From: a virus
Direction: 5' to 3' (one strand)
DNA length: 43,700 bases
Virus record (IMG/VR): IMGVR_UViG_3300036851_000239
Span: 1-43,700 of that record
The notes beneath the pieces are model-generated. The model searched no databases. It worked only from the letters and a program-made list of their open reading frames with translations, and had not been told where the DNA came from. The position numbers were made by a program, and so were the translations under genes. Shown here piece by piece: positions 7,332-15,638 of the stretch (its first letter is position 1; each line of letters begins with the position of its first letter).

Positions 7332-8552
7332 TTACGCCGCCAACACGGCAACGATGTGCTCGGTTCGCTGAGCCAGCACACCGAAGACAATGTCGAAACG
7401 CGACTTCCACTGGTCGGTGTCACCGTCCCACCATTCGCAGTAGCGCATCCCGACCCCGCTCAGGGAGTCGTACTTCATCGAGGCCTGATTGACGCCGTCC
7501 GGCTTCTCGAGCGGCACGATCGCGAGCGCGACCGCTTCCTTGTGCCAGAGCAGTCCAATCGTGGCCAGGGCCGAGGCTGCGCCGCTGAAGGTCAGCGCCG
7601 CGTTATCCGCCGGCAGCGCCGAGACGTTCTGGAACGCTCCGGTGGACCGAATCGTCGGGCTGATGTTGATCGTCAGCGCGCCCGCCGCGTTCGTGCCCGC
7701 TGCCGTGACAACAAACGGCTGCAGGAAGGGATAGGTCGCTTTCGTGATCGGGTTGACCGCGAAGACATCCGCGATGGTGAACCTGTCACCCTCTGCGACG
7801 GCTCCTGACCCCGTCCAGCCGTCCGTGACCAGCGTGGTCGCGCCGTCGGCCGTGGCTCCATTGACCAGAATCGTCCCGGCCCGCGCTCCATTGGTGTGGC
7901 GGTACAGGTTTTGGTCCATGTGCCAGTTCATGCCGTTCTGGTACGTGCCGTCCAAATCGGCATCCGTGAACATCGCCCCGATCTTGCCGCTCGGATTGAA
8001 CTGAGCCGGCGTGATCGCCTGGATGATGTCGCCTTCCATCTCCGGGTTGATGTTCAGGTGTCGCTGGCCTTTGCCTCTCGGCGCAGTCATGTCGCTGAGC
8101 CGCGCGCCTGCGTCGTAGTAGGTCGCCGTCGAGGACGGGGTTGTGCCGTACGTCCCGACGTTGTGGTAGGTCCGCAGCGCCACGTCCCGCAACACAATGC
8201 GGTCGACTTCATTCGCCAACCGAATCGCGGCCGGCTTCAAGCACTGTTCGGTGAGGGAGTTCAGATCGAGCTTGCGCTCCATCGACGACATCTCGAAGTC
8301 GATGCCGATCTGATAGTTGAGGGTCAGGGTGTCGAACTGCTCGTTCACGTTCTGGCCGGTCCAGCTCTGGCCCGTCCTGACGGTGAACTGCGCGGGTTTG
8401 CGAATCCGAATCGCGTCGCCGCGCTTCGCGCCCGCCTGTCCGAACAAGGGTTCGACCTTGCGGCTGCAGGTGCGCAACGCCACGCAGTTGGCCTCGAAGG
8501 GGTCGAGGGCCGCGAGCGTGACGTGGTCAATCGTGAAACCGTTGAATGCCAT
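7332..8552 (-). CDS. Major capsid (coat) protein, P22 coat-like
   Basis: 406 residues, close to P22 gp5 in length. N-terminal region IRKPAQFTVRTGQ, then FDTLTLNYQIGIDFEMSSMERKLDLN, with an ending of YCEWWDGDTDQWKSRFDI-type, matches the pattern of P22-like coat proteins (HK97 fold). It follows the scaffold gene directly, and the order portal, scaffold, coat is that of P22. The TAA/TGA region is followed within 12 bases by the exported-protein gene. Forms the procapsid shell with the scaffold. Confidence 0.85.
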   Translation of the reverse strand: MAFNGFTIDHVTLAALDPFEANCVALRTCSRKVEPLFGQAGAKRGDAIRIRKPAQFTVRTGQSWTGQNVNEQFDTLTLNYQIGIDFEMSSMERKLDLNSLTEQCLKPAAIRLANEVDRIVLRDVALRTYHNVGTYGTTPSSTATYYDAGARLSDMTAPRGKGQRHLNINPEMEGDIIQAITPAQFNPSGKIGAMFTDADLDGTYQNGMNWHMDQNLYRHTNGARAGTILVNGATADGATTLVTDGWTGSGAVAEGDRFTIADVFAVNPITKATYPFLQPFVVTAAGTNAAGALTINISPTIRSTGAFQNVSALPADNAALTFSGAASALATIGLLWHKEAVALAIVPLEKPDGVNQASMKYDSLSGVGMRYCEWWDGDTDQWKSRFDIVFGVLAQRTEHIVAVLAA

Positions 8553-8560
8553 TTAGGCCC

Positions 8561-9637
8561 TCAGGCCCGCACTCCCAGCCGTGCTTTGTTCGCTCGAAAC
8601 TGCGCGAGCGTCATCTTCGAGGCGTCGGGGAGCGTGACCGGAGACGCGTTTCCGCCCACTGGTGCAATCGGGGCGGGCGCGGGGGTGATTGGTTGAGCGG
8701 GTGCCTTATTGCGCTGATTCACCAGCGCCCGGACCCGCGTCTCAATGGCCCCGATCACCAAACCCTGTTCGTACTGGCTGCGAGCCGAACAGACCGCCGC
8801 AAGGTCGTCGGGATGACTCCCGAGGTAATGCGTGAGGTCGTGGCGCAGGGGGGACGTCAGGAGACGGTGAACGATCGGTGCTCGCTGGGGCATCGGCAGA
8901 CGGCCGAGCGTCTCGAGCACTTCCGAATGGGCATCGTCGAAATCCGCGTAGCGCTGACGGATCTGTGGCAGCTCGGCGTCATACGCCTGCTGCGCGCGGT
9001 CGATCTGCGCCTTGACCTGATGCACACGTTCGACGCGCGTGTGTGAGGCCTGAAGCTGACGGAACTCTTGCCGAGCATGCCAGCGCGCGAGCGAGGCATT
9101 GTGCGAGGCATACGGATCGGGCTGATCGGCAAACTGCTCGAGCTGCGGCTCAGGGTCGTTCGGATCGGGCTGTAGCGTCGGCTCGGGCTGAGCCTGCCGT
9201 GCCTGCGGTTGTGGCTGCAAGCTACCGTCCGGCTGCCCCTGCGGCCACGGCTGCGGCTGGCCATAGGACACACGACGTGCGAGATCGCTGCGCTCCTCGA
9301 GCAGCCGCTTGATGCGCCGATGGTCGCGACGCCGCAGATCCAGCGTGACACCGGTGTCCGGGTCTTTCCAGCGATGCGCGGCTGGCTGCGGACCCTGCGG
9401 CTGTTCCTGGGCTGGCGGTGTGTCAGGTTCCTCGTCGGGTTCGGCCTCGAGCTCCACGGGACCACGCGGCGGGAGGTCGCTCGCAATCGGTGGCTCAGTA
9501 ACCGGCGCTGGTTCGGGCGGCGCCTGTAGCGACACTGCTCGTTGGGCACGAAACTCGGCGAGGGTGGACGGCGCAACCGGCGCGGCTGCAGGCGATGCTG
9601 CTGGTGCGACTGGAGGCGCTACCGCTGTCTCACTCAC
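8561..9637 (-). CDS. Scaffolding protein
   Basis: 358 residues; GTG start with a GAGGAG site. N-terminal 170 residues are Pro/Ala/Gln-rich and disordered, the centre (about 170-310) is charged helix, and the C-terminus is basic. These are features of P22-type scaffolding proteins that direct coat assembly and then leave. A short motif occurs at both ends: TLAEFRAQRA at residues 25-34 and TLAQFRANKA at 343-352. In P22 the basic C-terminal helix-turn-helix binds coat, so a second copy at the N-terminus may be a second coat- or portal-binding site. Position directly upstream of coat supports the call. Confidence 0.8.
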   Translation of the reverse strand: MSETAVAPPVAPAASPAAAPVAPSTLAEFRAQRAVSLQAPPEPAPVTEPPIASDLPPRGPVELEAEPDEEPDTPPAQEQPQGPQPAAHRWKDPDTGVTLDLRRRDHRRIKRLLEERSDLARRVSYGQPQPWPQGQPDGSLQPQPQARQAQPEPTLQPDPNDPEPQLEQFADQPDPYASHNASLARWHARQEFRQLQASHTRVERVHQVKAQIDRAQQAYDAELPQIRQRYADFDDAHSEVLETLGRLPMPQRAPIVHRLLTSPLRHDLTHYLGSHPDDLAAVCSARSQYEQGLVIGAIETRVRALVNQRNKAPAQPITPAPAPIAPVGGNASPVTLPDASKMTLAQFRANKARLGVRA

Positions 9638-9673
9638 AACGTGAACTCCTCAAAAAACTCGGGCCACAAACGC

Positions 9674-9727
9674 AAAAAGGCCGGTCCGCTCCTCCCTGCT
9701 TCTCCGCAGGTGGAACAGACCGGCCTT
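9674..9727 (-). terminator. Intrinsic terminator upstream of the scaffold gene
   Basis: Arms AAGGCCGGTC (9677-9686) and GACCGGCCTT (9718-9727) are a perfect 10-base inverted repeat. A smaller stem (CCTGC/GCAGG) is nested in the loop. On the minus strand the stem is followed by TTTTTGCG, as in a rho-independent terminator. It lies about 36 bases before the scaffold start, so it would reduce readthrough from the portal side or be overcome by an antiterminator. An assembly-ratio control role is inference. Confidence 0.7.
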
Positions 9728-9748
9728 GTGTCTGTGGACCCTTGTTGC

Positions 9749-9806
9749 TCACGCTCCGCTGGGCCTAGCGGGTGTCACGCGGGGGATCAGCCCGCGCCTA
9801 GCGTGA
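9749..9806 (-). ncRNA. Predicted three-way-junction structured element
   Basis: Three complementary pairs nest exactly: outer TCACGCT (9749-9755) with AGCGTGA (9800-9806); inner CCGCT (9756-9760) with AGCGG (9767-9771); inner CGCGGG (9778-9783) with CCCGCG (9791-9796). All pairs are Watson-Crick, giving a 58-base three-way junction. It lies in the only sizeable gap of the head region (9638-9819), just upstream of the terminator in the leftward transcript. It may act as RNA (regulation or processing of the scaffold/coat message) or as a DNA cruciform. I do not recognise a known RNA family. Confidence 0.5.
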
Positions 9807-9819
9807 ACCGTGGTGTTGC

Positions 9820-9876
9820 TTAGTAACCCTTTTTCTTGCCGGACTTCTTGCCCGACTTCTTGCTACCGCATGGCAT
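9820..9876 (-). CDS. Tiny Lys-rich peptide (18 aa)
   Basis: The ORF encodes MPCGSKKSGKKSGKKKGY, overlapping the 3' end of the upstream HTH gene by 14 bases. It is nine-tenths Lys, Gly and Ser and strongly basic. The codon pattern is a repeated SGKK unit. The ribosome site is weak. Its place between portal-side and scaffold genes would fit a small DNA-binding or capsid-internal peptide. It may also be chance; mass spectrometry of virions would decide. Confidence 0.4.
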   Translation of the reverse strand: MPCGSKKSGKKSGKKKGY

Positions 9877-10285
9877 GAAAATTATTGCAAACCATGGCTG
9901 CGCGTTTGTCAACGTCACCATGCAGACTTTCGCGGCCGACATCGGTCAACTCCCACGCGCCATCAATGCGGTGTATCAGTTCCTTGTTTCTGGCCTCCTG
10001 GATCGCGGCGGATACAGCCCGCTTTCTGCCCGGCAGCCGCTCTGCCAATTGGGAGACCGTCAGCGGGCCGTAGCGAAGGGCTGCGACAATCTGGCGCGTA
10101 CGAGTGGTGTCCCGTCGCTCGCTTCCACGACCCACACGCTCCCCCAGTGGAGACACGAACCCATCCGGGATCATCACCAGCCCACGCCCGTCACGCTGCA
10201 GATGGCTGCGCGCCACCCAGTTATAAATCGTGCGCACGCTCACACCGAAATAGGCCGCCGCCAACACGGCGTTCATCCGTCTCAT
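9863..10285 (-). CDS. Two-domain DNA-binding protein (HTH plus winged helix)
   Basis: 140 residues; ATG overlaps the upstream stop (ATGA). Residues 1-45 form an excisionase/MerR-like HTH (AAAYFGVSVRTIYNWVARSHL). Residues about 62-125 form a second winged-helix module (TRQIVAALRYGPLTVSQLAERLPGRKRAVSAAIQEARNKELI). A regulator inside the head operon, between portal and scaffold and just before a terminator and a structured element, suggests a role in late gene control. A packaging or small-terminase-like role is less likely because a terS candidate exists elsewhere. Confidence 0.6.
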   Translation of the reverse strand: MRRMNAVLAAAYFGVSVRTIYNWVARSHLQRDGRGLVMIPDGFVSPLGERVGRGSERRDTTRTRQIVAALRYGPLTVSQLAERLPGRKRAVSAAIQEARNKELIHRIDGAWELTDVGRESLHGDVDKRAAMVCNNFHAMR

Positions 10286-10506
10286 AGACCGTGTCTCCTG
10301 CGCCGCGCTCGACATTTCGCGCACCGCGTGCTGCTATAGCCGATCAGCGCTGCCCCACATGGCTTGCCATTCACCACCGCTGTGCATCGCGCCGGCGTCT
10401 TGACGACACGAGTCAGTGCCATCTGGCGGCACCGATCATCGATACCTAGGCACGCGCTCCCGGCCGCCGTGAAACCGTCCCGTGGCGCATCAACCCACCA
10501 ACTCAC
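10282..10506 (-). CDS. Small zinc-ribbon protein, unknown function
   Basis: 74 residues from a GTG that overlaps the portal stop (GTGA). The C-terminal half has a four-Cys pattern (ARCTAVVNGKPCGA ... TRCAKCRARRRR) and ends in a basic Arg run, suggesting a small zinc-binding nucleic-acid-binding protein. An in-frame ATG at 10422 would give a shorter product retaining the zinc ribbon. No family recognised. Confidence 0.55.
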   Translation of the reverse strand: MSWWVDAPRDGFTAAGSACLGIDDRCRQMALTRVVKTPARCTAVVNGKPCGAALIGYSSTRCAKCRARRRRHGL

Positions 10507-12752
10507 GCGTCGGCTCCGTTCGGCTTCGGCTTCGCCTTCTGCTGCTCCATCGCGTAGACGTGGCCTTGCTCGCCGGTTTCCAGTTCCTGCTGATGCGACA
10601 AGCCGGCCATGCCTCGTTCGTGCGCTTGCTCGCCCATCTGGGCATCCTGCTGCACCTGCAGATCCTGCTGGTGAATCTGCAGGTCGGCCATCTTGAGGAG
10701 TCGCTTCGTTTCCTCCTGCACCGCAATCTTCGCGGCTTCCGCGTCGAGCTCCGCCTGCAGCTTGATCATCTCAGCCCGAATCTTCGCCATCTCGACTTCG
10801 GCCTTCAGGCGCTCGATCTGCAGCTTCGCGGCGTCAGCATCCTGCTGCTTCTTGATGTCGGCCTCCGCCTTCACCATGTCCTGCTTGACGGCATCCTGGA
10901 GGCCTTTGATAACCTGAGCGTCCTGCTCGAGCACGGCTTTGAGCTGCGCGTTCTCCTGGGCCAGCTGCTGCGGGTCCATTGAGCCGTCTTCCTCTCGGAT
11001 GTTCGGCGGCAAGGTGCGATCGAGCCGGTCGGCGATCTCCCGGTTCCCAGGCCCGTCCATGTTCCTGACCGCAATAGGCGCCATAGCAGCGGCCATCGGC
11101 TCGGGCAGCACCTTCATCAGCTCGAGCTGGAAATCGGCGGCTTCCTGCCGGCGCGTGCTGTAACTCGCCCCAACATCGGCCACGACGTCGAACCGCCCGG
11201 CTCCCCACTGGAAGATACCCGCCACGCCGCGCTGCGTCTTCCGCTGCTGCCCCACAATCACTTCCTCGGTCTCGGTCTCGTCTTCGAGGCCAACAATCCG
11301 CAGCACGCGCCCAGGGCGGTTGTAAATCTTCGGAATCGCGCCCAAAAGCAGCATGCCCTCGAAGATCAAGGCCGCCCGAAAGTTGTCTTTGTAGTTGACC
11401 GCGCCCTCAGCTTGCGCGTCTTTCCGGGCCAGGATGGCCCGGCCGGACTGGTCGGCGTTCTTGCGGTTCGGGTCGGTCGCGTCGTACCAGCCGGTCGTCG
11501 TGCGGCAGTCCGACTTCGCCTGATTCAGCGCGATGGTGATCGCTTGCACCTTCGCCGGGTCGGTGAACTGCGCCACCTTCGGCTCCATCGGGCGTCCAGC
11601 GGTGTCATACGGGACAAAGGGCAGAACCGTATGCGCCTGACTCGCCGCGGTTGCCCAAGTCTTGGCGTAGGGCTCAATGGCTTCTGCCGGCGCCATCACC
11701 TTGGACTTCGGAGATAACGCAAGCTCGTAGACCAGTTCGGACGCCTGATAGTTGTACTGGCGCTGCGGATCTCGCGCCGCCCGCACAATCCCCCGTAGCG
11801 TGCGCTTGCCCTTGACCGTCAGCGACTCGCCGTACATCGGGACAATTGGGATGAACGGCCACGGCTGATCACGGCCTGCCGTCTTGTCCTCGTTGCCCTC
11901 CAGCACCTCCGCGCCGGTGATTTTGGCGAGCTTCACGACGCGCGTTTTGGGCTTGTGCGTCTGGATCGGCTGGACGCCTTTCGGCACGGCCGAGGACGGA
12001 ACGACGCTTCCGTCTTCCAACAGCGCGAACTCCGGACCGTCCTTCTCCTCAACGTAGAAGTAATCGACGACTCGCACCGAGCCTTCCGGAAACCAATCAG
12101 GCATGGCGATGCCAGTTGAGGCGAACGCATCCTGCTGCGTCGCGATGGCGTCCGGCCACTTCGCCTTGAACTCCTCCATCGGCACGTCTTCGATGATGAA
12201 GGCGTAATTGCACTTCCACGGCTCGTGCAGCGGCGTCGCTGGGTCCCTGAAGACGTTGAACTGGTTTTCGATGGCCTGATACTTGATGCACTGGTCGAAG
12301 ACTGGGGCCAGATCGCCGCCAGGCACCTGGTCGTACTCAAACTCGGTGAACAGCCGGTAATAGCCCCAACCCGGCCCGACCGCGCCCTTGAACGCTTCCT
12401 CGCGCGCTGGCTTCGCGTGGCCCGTGATCTCGATGTGTCGAATTAGGCCTTGGAACACTTCGGCCGTGTCGATATCTGCCCCGCTGTCCACTGGACTGAC
12501 CTGGATGGCTGGCTTCGAGCTCCGCATCTGGCCCACAAGCTGCCGATACGGCTCGCCAATCTGGTCAATCGTCAGGCAGGGCCGTGATTCACCCCGGGAG
12601 GACACGACGTCCGGGTCCCACTGCTCAAGGTTCAGGAACTGGAGGTCTTTCTCCCCTTCCTGCCGCATGGGCTGCTCAGCGGTGTCGGCAACCTTCCAGC
12701 GCGTGAGCGCCGTCGTCAGGAAGGGATTCGAGGCGGAGTCGATGTCAGCCAT
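10503..12752 (-). CDS. Portal protein, P22-type
   Basis: 749 residues, close to P22 gp1. N-terminal features include EKDLQFLNLEQWDPDV and RPCLTIDQIGEPYRQLVGQMRSSKPAIQV, typical of P22-like portals. The last ~160 residues are a long amphipathic helix rich in Gln, Ala, Glu and Lys (about 600-735), matching the long helical barrel that P22-like portals extend into the capsid. The portal forms the 12-mer DNA channel at one capsid vertex. It sits between terL-side small genes and the scaffold. Confidence 0.9.
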   Translation of the reverse strand: MADIDSASNPFLTTALTRWKVADTAEQPMRQEGEKDLQFLNLEQWDPDVVSSRGESRPCLTIDQIGEPYRQLVGQMRSSKPAIQVSPVDSGADIDTAEVFQGLIRHIEITGHAKPAREEAFKGAVGPGWGYYRLFTEFEYDQVPGGDLAPVFDQCIKYQAIENQFNVFRDPATPLHEPWKCNYAFIIEDVPMEEFKAKWPDAIATQQDAFASTGIAMPDWFPEGSVRVVDYFYVEEKDGPEFALLEDGSVVPSSAVPKGVQPIQTHKPKTRVVKLAKITGAEVLEGNEDKTAGRDQPWPFIPIVPMYGESLTVKGKRTLRGIVRAARDPQRQYNYQASELVYELALSPKSKVMAPAEAIEPYAKTWATAASQAHTVLPFVPYDTAGRPMEPKVAQFTDPAKVQAITIALNQAKSDCRTTTGWYDATDPNRKNADQSGRAILARKDAQAEGAVNYKDNFRAALIFEGMLLLGAIPKIYNRPGRVLRIVGLEDETETEEVIVGQQRKTQRGVAGIFQWGAGRFDVVADVGASYSTRRQEAADFQLELMKVLPEPMAAAMAPIAVRNMDGPGNREIADRLDRTLPPNIREEDGSMDPQQLAQENAQLKAVLEQDAQVIKGLQDAVKQDMVKAEADIKKQQDADAAKLQIERLKAEVEMAKIRAEMIKLQAELDAEAAKIAVQEETKRLLKMADLQIHQQDLQVQQDAQMGEQAHERGMAGLSHQQELETGEQGHVYAMEQQKAKPKPNGADA

Positions 12753-12948
12753 TGAAGCCCTGCACCTCGTAGGGCGTCACGTCTGCGCCTGTGGGCCGAC
12801 TCACCCAATGCTCGGGCACATGCTCGTAGGCCGGCCTGTGCTCCCATGTGGCGCCAGGGACCGCCGCCATCGCGAGCCCAGCGGTCGCGAAGACGCCGTC
12901 TACGCCGTAATCATCGTAGCGACCGCTTGCCAAGACGTAGACTGTCAT
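12745..12948 (-). CDS. Small phage protein (67 aa), unknown function
   Basis: Starts MTVYVLASGRYDDYGVDGVFAT, a pattern common in small phage proteins beginning VYVLSSGxYSDYxVxGVF (a DUF7336-like family, from memory). Start overlaps the upstream stop (ATGA) and the 3' end overlaps the portal start by 8 bases. Function unknown. Confidence 0.65.
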   Translation of the reverse strand: MTVYVLASGRYDDYGVDGVFATAGLAMAAVPGATWEHRPAYEHVPEHWVSRPTGADVTPYEVQGFNG

Positions 12949-13190
12949 TGCCAGCCCCGGAACAGCCACACGAGCCGCTGTCGGAATGTCATGCCGCGGA
13001 ACGCTTCGAGCGCATCCACGCGCCCGCGGGTCCTCAATTCGTCGTGAATCAGCTTCTGCAGCACGTCGTGGTGCTGCTCGAGCAGCGCGCCCTGATTGTT
13101 GACGACATGCCGGACCTCGCGCTGACTGACCTTGCGCGGTGTGCTCATGAGCGCCGAATCCACGAACTGTGCGCCGCCCGGACCAGTCAT
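12945..13190 (-). CDS. Small helical phage protein (81 aa)
   Basis: ATG overlaps the preceding stop. Central helix VRHVVNNQGALLEQHHDVLQ and a C-terminal aromatic/basic LVWLFRGWQ. No family recognised. It is one of four small coupled genes between the HNH gene and the portal. Confidence 0.55.
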   Translation of the reverse strand: MTGPGGAQFVDSALMSTPRKVSQREVRHVVNNQGALLEQHHDVLQKLIHDELRTRGRVDALEAFRGMTFRQRLVWLFRGWQ

Positions 13191-13396
13191 TTGGCCGCGC
13201 GCTTGGCCGCTTGCCTTACTCGCCGCGCGCGCTCCCTAGCGCCTTGATGCGGAGTGTGTCGGCTATTCAGATTCAGGCGTCGGCGCAATTCCTCCAGCGT
13301 CTCACGGCTCGTCGCCGTCACCAGATCGCGCTCGTCCTCGCCGGCCGCGATAGCTGCCTTGTACGACTCGTAAATCTGCCCCGTGTTGATATTCAT
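13187..13396 (-). CDS. Small basic phage protein (69 aa)
   Basis: Start ATG at 13394-13396, overlapping the stop of the coiled-coil gene (ATGA). N-terminal helix TGQIYESYKAAIAAGEDERD, C-terminal half strongly basic (ARERARRVRQAAKRAAK). Probably nucleic-acid-binding or a partner of the packaging machinery; function unknown. Confidence 0.55.
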   Translation of the reverse strand: MNINTGQIYESYKAAIAAGEDERDLVTATSRETLEELRRRLNLNSRHTPHQGARERARRVRQAAKRAAK

Positions 13397-13725
13397 TCGT
13401 CCCACACCTTGTCTTCAAGCCGCGCCAAGCGTGCCTTGATCTCATCCCCCTCGAGCAGTCGCCGTAGTAATTCGTCTTCGAGTCGCTTTAGGCGCGTGCT
13501 GAACTCATCGCCTTGCTGACGCACTAGTTCGTGAAGATGGTTCACGCCACGGCGCATGTCGGATATGTCGAATACCTCACGGCTCCACGCGCCTTTGCTC
13601 GTAATGCGATCCAGAAGCGGATTCAACAGTGCGACCAACGATTCGTAGTCCCGCCGCAGGGCGTCAATCTGGCGACGCATGGACTTGACTGTCACAGGGG
13701 CGAGTTCCTTCGATGTCTTTGCCAT
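13393..13725 (-). CDS. Coiled-coil protein (110 aa)
   Basis: Start taken at the ATG of MAKTSKELAPV; the longer frame would read into the HNH gene. Heptad-like charged sequence almost throughout (MRRQIDALRRDYESLVALL; FSTRLKRLEDELLRRLLEGD; ARLARLEDKVW) predicts coiled coil. Function unknown. Confidence 0.55.
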   Translation of the reverse strand: MAKTSKELAPVTVKSMRRQIDALRRDYESLVALLNPLLDRITSKGAWSREVFDISDMRRGVNHLHELVRQQGDEFSTRLKRLEDELLRRLLEGDEIKARLARLEDKVWDE

Positions 13726-13741
13726 GCTTGCAGTTATACCC

Positions 13742-14134
13742 CTAAGCGACCTTCTTTCGCTGCGTGCGCCGGCACACCCGGCAGACATCGCAAAGGCCGC
13801 CGCCACGCTTTAACCTATTCCTGCTAAAGTCCGTTCTCGGCTTCGCCGTTCGACACGCGCTGCACACCCTATCCGTGTTCGGATTGCCTCCCGCGCGGAC
13901 GATGCGCATGCGCGCATGGAGCAGGTTGTGATAGGCGGCGTCCTGACAGATGACGAGCTGCGCCGCGGCGCTTTTCGTTCCATCGGCATGATGCACGACT
14001 GCCCCGGGCGGTAACGGCTTCCCCAATGCCCGCTCAGCCCTCCGCCGATGGATGCGCCCCTTCGAGTTGACTGGATACCACAAACCGGTGCACCCTGGAC
14101 CGACAGCGCCAGCCGGCTTCACTATCTCATCCAT
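13742..14134 (-). CDS. HNH endonuclease (HNH_3) with C-terminal zinc finger
   Basis: 130 residues. LWYPVNSKGRIHRRRAERA, then VVHHADGTKSAAAQLVICQ and AYHNLLHARMR give the HNH_3 His-His-Asp ... Asn-His pattern. The C-terminus has CSACRTAKPRTDFSRN and CDVCRVCRR, a pair of Cys knuckles seen in DNA-binding parts of homing enzymes. It overlaps the 3' end of terL by 13 bases. HNH enzymes beside terL can be packaging partners in some phages, but a free-standing homing enzyme is equally likely. Confidence 0.82.
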   Translation of the reverse strand: MDEIVKPAGAVGPGCTGLWYPVNSKGRIHRRRAERALGKPLPPGAVVHHADGTKSAAAQLVICQDAAYHNLLHARMRIVRAGGNPNTDRVCSACRTAKPRTDFSRNRLKRGGGLCDVCRVCRRTQRKKVA

Positions 14135-15633
14135 GAAGTTGAACCCATAGTGGAAGGCATAGCTCGGCGCATCGGCTGCAGATCCTGCGGCCGTGACACG
14201 ACCGGCTGCGCAAACGTCAGCGCGAGCGCATCGCCGTCATCAGGCGACTTCTCCCCGCGCTTCTTGATGTCCTCTTTGGATTCGAGCCAGATGCGCTGCT
14301 TGTTATCCGGCCTGAGCCCAGGTGCTTGCAAATCAATCTCCAGCCGAGGTGCCGCATCGATGGCTCCGGTGGCCAGCCACGCTTTCATCTCCGCCCACAT
14401 GTGATCGCGGTAGTACCGGCGCTTGTCGTTCGGCGAGTCCGCCCCGAAGTTCACTTCAGTGACGTTCCGGTGCCCTAAGTCCCTGAGGCGCTGCGCAATC
14501 GGCCCGGCGATACCGGCGCTGTCTAGGAACAGCATCGCCACCTTGTGCCCGCTGTAGGTCGAGGTCAGCACGTCGCCGAGGCGATTGGTCAGGACCGCCG
14601 GATCGGCGGTGAGCTTGCCGGGGATGCGGATGGACGGGATAGATCGGGCGTCTCGCCCTCGCCTGAACCGAATAACGTTGAAGTCGCTCCCGCCCCATGC
14701 GAGGTCACAACCAGCCACCAATGGTTCATCTGGGAGCACTTCCACACTACGCTTTTGAGCGTCGAGGACTCGCTGGGCGTCAATGAACTGAGCGTCTGAC
14801 GCATTCGGCGGCAGCCCGCACACTCGCACTCGAAAGAAGTCGGAATCCTCGCCATAGTCCTCCGCATACTCCTTGACCAAATCAGCGTTATGGCCTTCGA
14901 CGGTCCGAACATCGATCACCCACGACTTCCACCGATGGCGCTTGGTCGCGAACACCGCATCGTAGAACGACCCGCTGCGCCGCGTCGGGTTGCCGAAGAG
15001 GAAATACATCGGCTCGCCCTTCGCCAACCCGCCTTCCTGCACCTCGTGGATGACCTCAGGAACGTTGCTGTCCTCGTCGTTGATGTAGAAGCTGGTCGAG
15101 CGCTCCGAATGCTGCCCAGCGAACGCCTCGCTGTTCTCCGGGGCACAGGTCTGCGGCGTCACGCGCCAGGATTCCCGATGCCCCCTGCGGTAGAGAATCT
15201 GCGTGTTCGCTTCAAACCACAGGCTCGTGATGGATTGCTTGTTCCACCAGAGAATCGCCGCCCAGGTCTTGTCGTCGAGCTGCGTCGAGGTGTTCGCGGT
15301 CACCGTGCCCTTCGCGTCCACTCGCGTGCTCATCAGGAAATTCACCAGCATCCCGGTGAGCGCGCCCTTGCCGGCCCCGTGCCCTGAGCTCACGGCCCCT
15401 CGAATCGGTGGAACAGGCGTGATGCCGTCGAAGCGCCGGGCCTTGATCTCGCTGCCCAGCCAGTCGAGGAACTCGCATTGCCAGATGCGCGGTTCCTTGT
15501 AGCGCTCGAGAGGGGTATCTGGCACCGCCCATGGGAAGGCGAAGCGGACGTAACCCAGAGGATCGGCGTAGAACTCGCTGACCGCGTGCGCCAGTTCAAG
15601 TTCTGCCGATACTCCGCCCGTGGCGATTCGCAT
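14122..15633 (-). CDS. Terminase large subunit
   Basis: 503 residues. A Walker A motif is visible in SSGHGAGKGALTGM (residues about 81-94), followed by the ATPase region. The nuclease half contains AGCDLAWGGSDFNVIRF (metal-binding Asp) and AMLFLDSAGIAGPI. TerL packages DNA into the procapsid through the portal using ATP and cuts concatemers. The small-subunit candidate lies immediately upstream (5-base gap). The gene order terS-terL-portal-scaffold-coat is P22/lambda-like. Confidence 0.92.
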   Translation of the reverse strand: MRIATGGVSAELELAHAVSEFYADPLGYVRFAFPWAVPDTPLERYKEPRIWQCEFLDWLGSEIKARRFDGITPVPPIRGAVSSGHGAGKGALTGMLVNFLMSTRVDAKGTVTANTSTQLDDKTWAAILWWNKQSITSLWFEANTQILYRRGHRESWRVTPQTCAPENSEAFAGQHSERSTSFYINDEDSNVPEVIHEVQEGGLAKGEPMYFLFGNPTRRSGSFYDAVFATKRHRWKSWVIDVRTVEGHNADLVKEYAEDYGEDSDFFRVRVCGLPPNASDAQFIDAQRVLDAQKRSVEVLPDEPLVAGCDLAWGGSDFNVIRFRRGRDARSIPSIRIPGKLTADPAVLTNRLGDVLTSTYSGHKVAMLFLDSAGIAGPIAQRLRDLGHRNVTEVNFGADSPNDKRRYYRDHMWAEMKAWLATGAIDAAPRLEIDLQAPGLRPDNKQRIWLESKEDIKKRGEKSPDDGDALALTFAQPVVSRPQDLQPMRRAMPSTMGSTSWMR

Positions 15634-15638
15634 TTTTG

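Noticed and set aside
13742-14134. Terminase-linked HNH as a proven part of the packaging motor
   Set aside because: HNH enzymes beside terL act in packaging in some cos phages, but here the P22-like gene set suggests headful packaging and nothing in the sequence proves the link.
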